From assembly GCA_934098455.1 (NCBI GenBank), contig CAKOOU010000043.1, positions 1 through 6,686 on the forward strand: DNA of 6,686 nucleotides, in the 5' to 3' direction. Source of the stretch: an uncultured Bacilli bacterium. Its GTDB lineage: Bacteria > Bacillota_I > Bacilli_A > RF39 > UBA660. The notes under the pieces are model-generated. The model was not told the DNA's origin. It did not search any database and was given only the letters and a program-made list of their open reading frames with translations. The translations under genes were made by a program, and so were the position numbers. Shown here piece by piece: positions 4,935-6,686 of the stretch; the first letter of the stretch is position 1, and the number at the start of each line of letters is the position of its first letter.

Positions 4935-6246
4935 CTTCTTCATCCTTTCCGTCGGTGGGTACATCAAACATTTCAATATCTTCTTTTACTTCATTTTTAA
5001 GACTTAAATCTTCTCTTACTAAAGGCATACTCATACAACGAGGACCACCTCTACCACGAGATAATTCTGCACTACTCATTTCAATTACTTTAAGTCCATG
5101 TTCTCTTAAAATATTATTTGTTATATTATTTCTGTTATATACAACTACTACTCCAGGTGCTATGGCTAAAGTATTAGTTCCATCATTCCATTGTTCTCTT
5201 TCACTACTTGTTTTTTCTCCACCAGCACATGGAATTAATTCAACTTTTCTTCCTAAATATTTTTCTAGTATTTCTTCTAGACTTCCATTTACTTCAACAA
5301 CATTTAAGTCTTCATCACTTTCAGGAATATCTCCTTCAGTTATTTCAAATACTTGTAATGTTTCCATTATTCCAGGATGATATGTAAATTTATCATAATC
5401 TATTTGAGTAAATACAGTATCTAAATGCATAAATGCACGACTTTCTGGAATATTAAATGCAAGTATAGTATCTATCATACAATCAGGATCACGAAACATA
5501 TTTTTTGCAAGTTCATCTATTGCAGCAGCTTCAGTTCTTTGACTAATTCCAACTGCAAGTACATGTTCACTTAAGTTTAAAACATCTCCACCTTCAATAT
5601 GATAAGACAAATATCTATCATAATATTTTTTTACATCTTTGTTATAATCAGGATGATAATTAAATATATATTCAGCATAAATAGTTTCTCTATTTCTAGT
5701 AACAGAATACATTTTATTTAAAATAATACCATTACCACTACTAGCAAAAGGGTCACGAGTAAAGTATAAGTTTGGCATTGGGTCAGCAATAAATTCTGAT
5801 TCTTCACTTACTAAATCTACTAAAGATTTTTCTACGTCTCTTTTCTTTCTACTAATATCTCCTATTTTTATACCTTCCATAGTTTTTAAAACTAATTCTT
5901 TTTTATTTACAAAACTCTTTAAATATTCATAAACTAAATTTTTATATTTAGGAGTACGTATACCTGCCTCATATATAAACTGTCTTATAAATTTATCTTC
6001 TATATCACTACTAAGACTTAATACATCAGCCATTAAATCTTCCAAGAACACTACTTCAACTCCATTACTTCTTAGTATAGTAACAAATTCTTCATGTTCT
6101 TTTATTGCATCTGGTAAATATGGAATATCATCAAATAATAATCTACTTAATGTATCTGGAGTTAAATTTAATAACTCATTACCAGGTCTATGTAATAACA
6201 CTTTTTTAAGTGGTGCTATTTCACTTCTTACATTTATCACACTCAT
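4897..6246 (-). CDS. arcA: Arginine deiminase with acidic C-terminal extension
   Basis: ArcA hydrolyses arginine to citrulline and ammonia, the first step of the pathway; the ammonia also counters acid stress. The catalytic set is complete: D165 in NLYFTRDPF, E218 in YHIEGGD, H274 and D276 in FMHLD, and the nucleophile C404 in RGGPRCMSMPLVRED. The substrate-binding TRDP and WNDGTNTL (353-360) segments are present. Typical enzymes end about 3 to 8 residues after the Cys motif, near 410. This one runs to 449 with a tail (415-449) containing 12 Asp/Glu and ending in aromatic residues (FNWQEFFNIN). The tail overlaps the arcB ribosome binding site and first 38 bases. The ATG is preceded by AGAAGGAG at 6 bases. 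It is the first gene of the operon. Confidence 0.96.
   Translation of the reverse strand: MSVINVRSEIAPLKKVLLHRPGNELLNLTPDTLSRLLFDDIPYLPDAIKEHEEFVTILRSNGVEVVFLEDLMADVLSLSSDIEDKFIRQFIYEAGIRTPKYKNLVYEYLKSFVNKKELVLKTMEGIKIGDISRKKRDVEKSLVDLVSEESEFIADPMPNLYFTRDPFASSGNGIILNKMYSVTRNRETIYAEYIFNYHPDYNKDVKKYYDRYLSYHIEGGDVLNLSEHVLAVGISQRTEAAAIDELAKNMFRDPDCMIDTILAFNIPESRAFMHLDTVFTQIDYDKFTYHPGIMETLQVFEITEGDIPESDEDLNVVEVNGSLEEILEKYLGRKVELIPCAGGEKTSSEREQWNDGTNTLAIAPGVVVVYNRNNITNNILREHGLKVIEMSSAELSRGRGGPRCMSMPLVREDLSLKNEVKEDIEMFDVPTDGKDEEDEFNWQEFFNIN
4944..4950 (-). promoter_or_regulatory. arcB ribosome binding site inside arcA
   Basis: GGAAAGG on the minus strand lies 9 bases before the ATG at 4934 and directly against the in-frame ATG at 4943. 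This favours 4934 as the arcB start. The same bases encode part of the acidic C-terminal tail of ArcA. Confidence 0.65.
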
Positions 6247-6252
6247 AATATT

Positions 6253-6283
6253 CTCCTTCTATTCTACATTACTAGTATAACAT
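6253..6283 (-). promoter_or_regulatory. arc operon promoter and ribosome binding site
   Basis: On the minus strand ATG, T, then TATACT (6279-6274) forms an extended -10 box. The base 17 positions further upstream lacks a good -35 (TATAAA), but the region above is a long A/T run that may act as an UP element. The leader would be about 20 nt and contains the Shine-Dalgarno AGAAGGAG (6260-6253). I see no cre site and no clear ArgR box, so the regulation of the operon cannot be read from here. Confidence 0.5.
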
Positions 6284-6340
6284 ATAAATATTATTTTTTA
6301 TATTAAAAATTATATATTTTATAACATTTTTAATATAATA

Positions 6341-6368
6341 TAAAAACTACCGATATAATATGGTAGTT
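6341..6368 (-). terminator. Intrinsic terminator after the Rpn-like gene
   Basis: On the minus strand AACTACC (6368-6362) and GGTAGTT (6351-6345) pair around an A/T loop, with a further G-U pair possible inside, followed by a run of five T overlapping the stem end. It lies 12 bases beyond the stop of the gene at 6381 and insulates the arc operon from upstream transcription. Confidence 0.7.
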
Positions 6369-6380
6369 AATATAAGTATT

Positions 6381-6686
6381 TTACAAATTCATAACCTGTT
6401 CTTCAGATAAATTTGTAAGTTTCATTATTCTTTCATTACTAAAACCGTCAAGTTTTAAATTTCTTGCAATTTCAAATTGCTTTTTCTCTTGGCCTTGCTC
6501 AAACATTTCCTTCTTTTCATTTTCATGGAATTGTTCTTCGTTGAACACTGGAAATATCTTTCCATCTTCATATACCATTTTAAACATCTCTATCATCCTC
6601 TCTATATTTTCATTTTTTATTTCATATTTAAGTTTTTCAACATCATTTTCCACAAATATTAAACAACCTCTTTCTATATTTGTTAA
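6381..6686 (-). CDS. C-terminal part of probable Rpn-family nuclease/transposase-like protein (partial)
   Basis: The reading frame is open to the right edge of the window, so the 5' end is missing; the visible part is about 101 codons. A GTG at 6653 could be mistaken for a start, but the frame continues upstream without a stop and no Shine-Dalgarno precedes it. The visible tail is rich in Glu and Lys. It has an EQGQEKKQ linker followed by EIARNLKLDGFSNERIMKLTNLSEEQVMNL-type helices, split here as EIARNLKLDGFS and NERIMKLTNLSEEQV. That pattern is typical of the C-termini of Rpn/PDDEXK-family putative transposases, whose nuclease core lies N-terminally and is outside the window. The family includes RpnA-type recombination-promoting nucleases and many multicopy relatives in gut Firmicutes. 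The call rests on this tail alone. A terminator follows. Confidence 0.5.
   Translation of the reverse strand, partial: LTNIERGCLIFVENDVEKLKYEIKNENIERMIEMFKMVYEDGKIFPVFNEEQFHENEKKEMFEQGQEKKQFEIARNLKLDGFSNERIMKLTNLSEEQVMNL

Noticed and set aside
4935..4976. Longer arcB starting at the ATG at 4976 (344 residues).
   Set aside because: The extra 14 residues do not resemble the family and lack a ribosome binding site; the ATG at 4934 has one at 9 bases and the standard N-terminus.
4904..5380. 158-codon plus-strand ORF within arcA.
   Set aside because: It is antisense to the catalytic C-terminal half of arcA, Ser-rich and without family features.
6477..6662. 61-codon Phe-rich plus-strand ORF opposite the Rpn-like gene.
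   Set aside because: Its composition is that expected from antisense Glu/Lys codons, and no initiation signal was seen.

Overview
The window is very AT-rich with compact genes. Trp is read from TGG, and TGA serves as a stop at the end of arcA. The HolA sequence (notably its HPYRIKLA motif) and the arc gene content point to a low-GC Firmicute, most likely class Bacilli or an RF39/Erysipelotrichia-like gut or mucosal lineage. This assignment is inferred from protein style, not from a marker gene.

Right to left (nearly everything lies on the minus strand): the right edge holds the C-terminal part of a probable Rpn-family (PD-(D/E)XK) nuclease/transposase-like protein, closed by a hairpin terminator at about 6341-6368. 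Next is a complete arginine deiminase operon in the order arcA, arcB, arcC, arcD (6246 down to 1558), with an extended -10 promoter candidate upstream of arcA and a clear intrinsic terminator (about 1523-1551) after arcD. ArcA converts arginine to citrulline and ammonia. ArcB phosphorolyses citrulline to ornithine and carbamoyl phosphate. ArcC uses carbamoyl phosphate to make ATP. The YfcC-family membrane protein most likely exchanges external arginine for ornithine. The four genes overlap or abut, and some ribosome binding sites sit inside the preceding coding sequence. After the terminator comes holA (DNA polymerase III delta subunit), a housekeeping gene with its own ribosome binding site.

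The left 550 bases carry no long gene but are not empty. On the plus strand a strong promoter (TTGACA, 18 bp, TGtTAAAAT) should drive a ~74-nt RNA made of two hairpins and ending in a terminator. Facing it on the minus strand is a 31-codon ORF for a hydrophobic, cationic peptide, whose Shine-Dalgarno is held in a hairpin. Two short direct repeats make the small RNA complementary to the peptide mRNA, one just upstream of the ribosome binding site and one in codons 7-10. A third element in the mRNA 3' region is a near copy of the small RNA's pairing segment, so it could fold back on the mRNA 5' end. This layout matches convergent type I toxin-antitoxin loci such as par/Fst, but the peptide is not one I recognise. 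It is the most interesting part of the window and remains a prediction from sequence alone.
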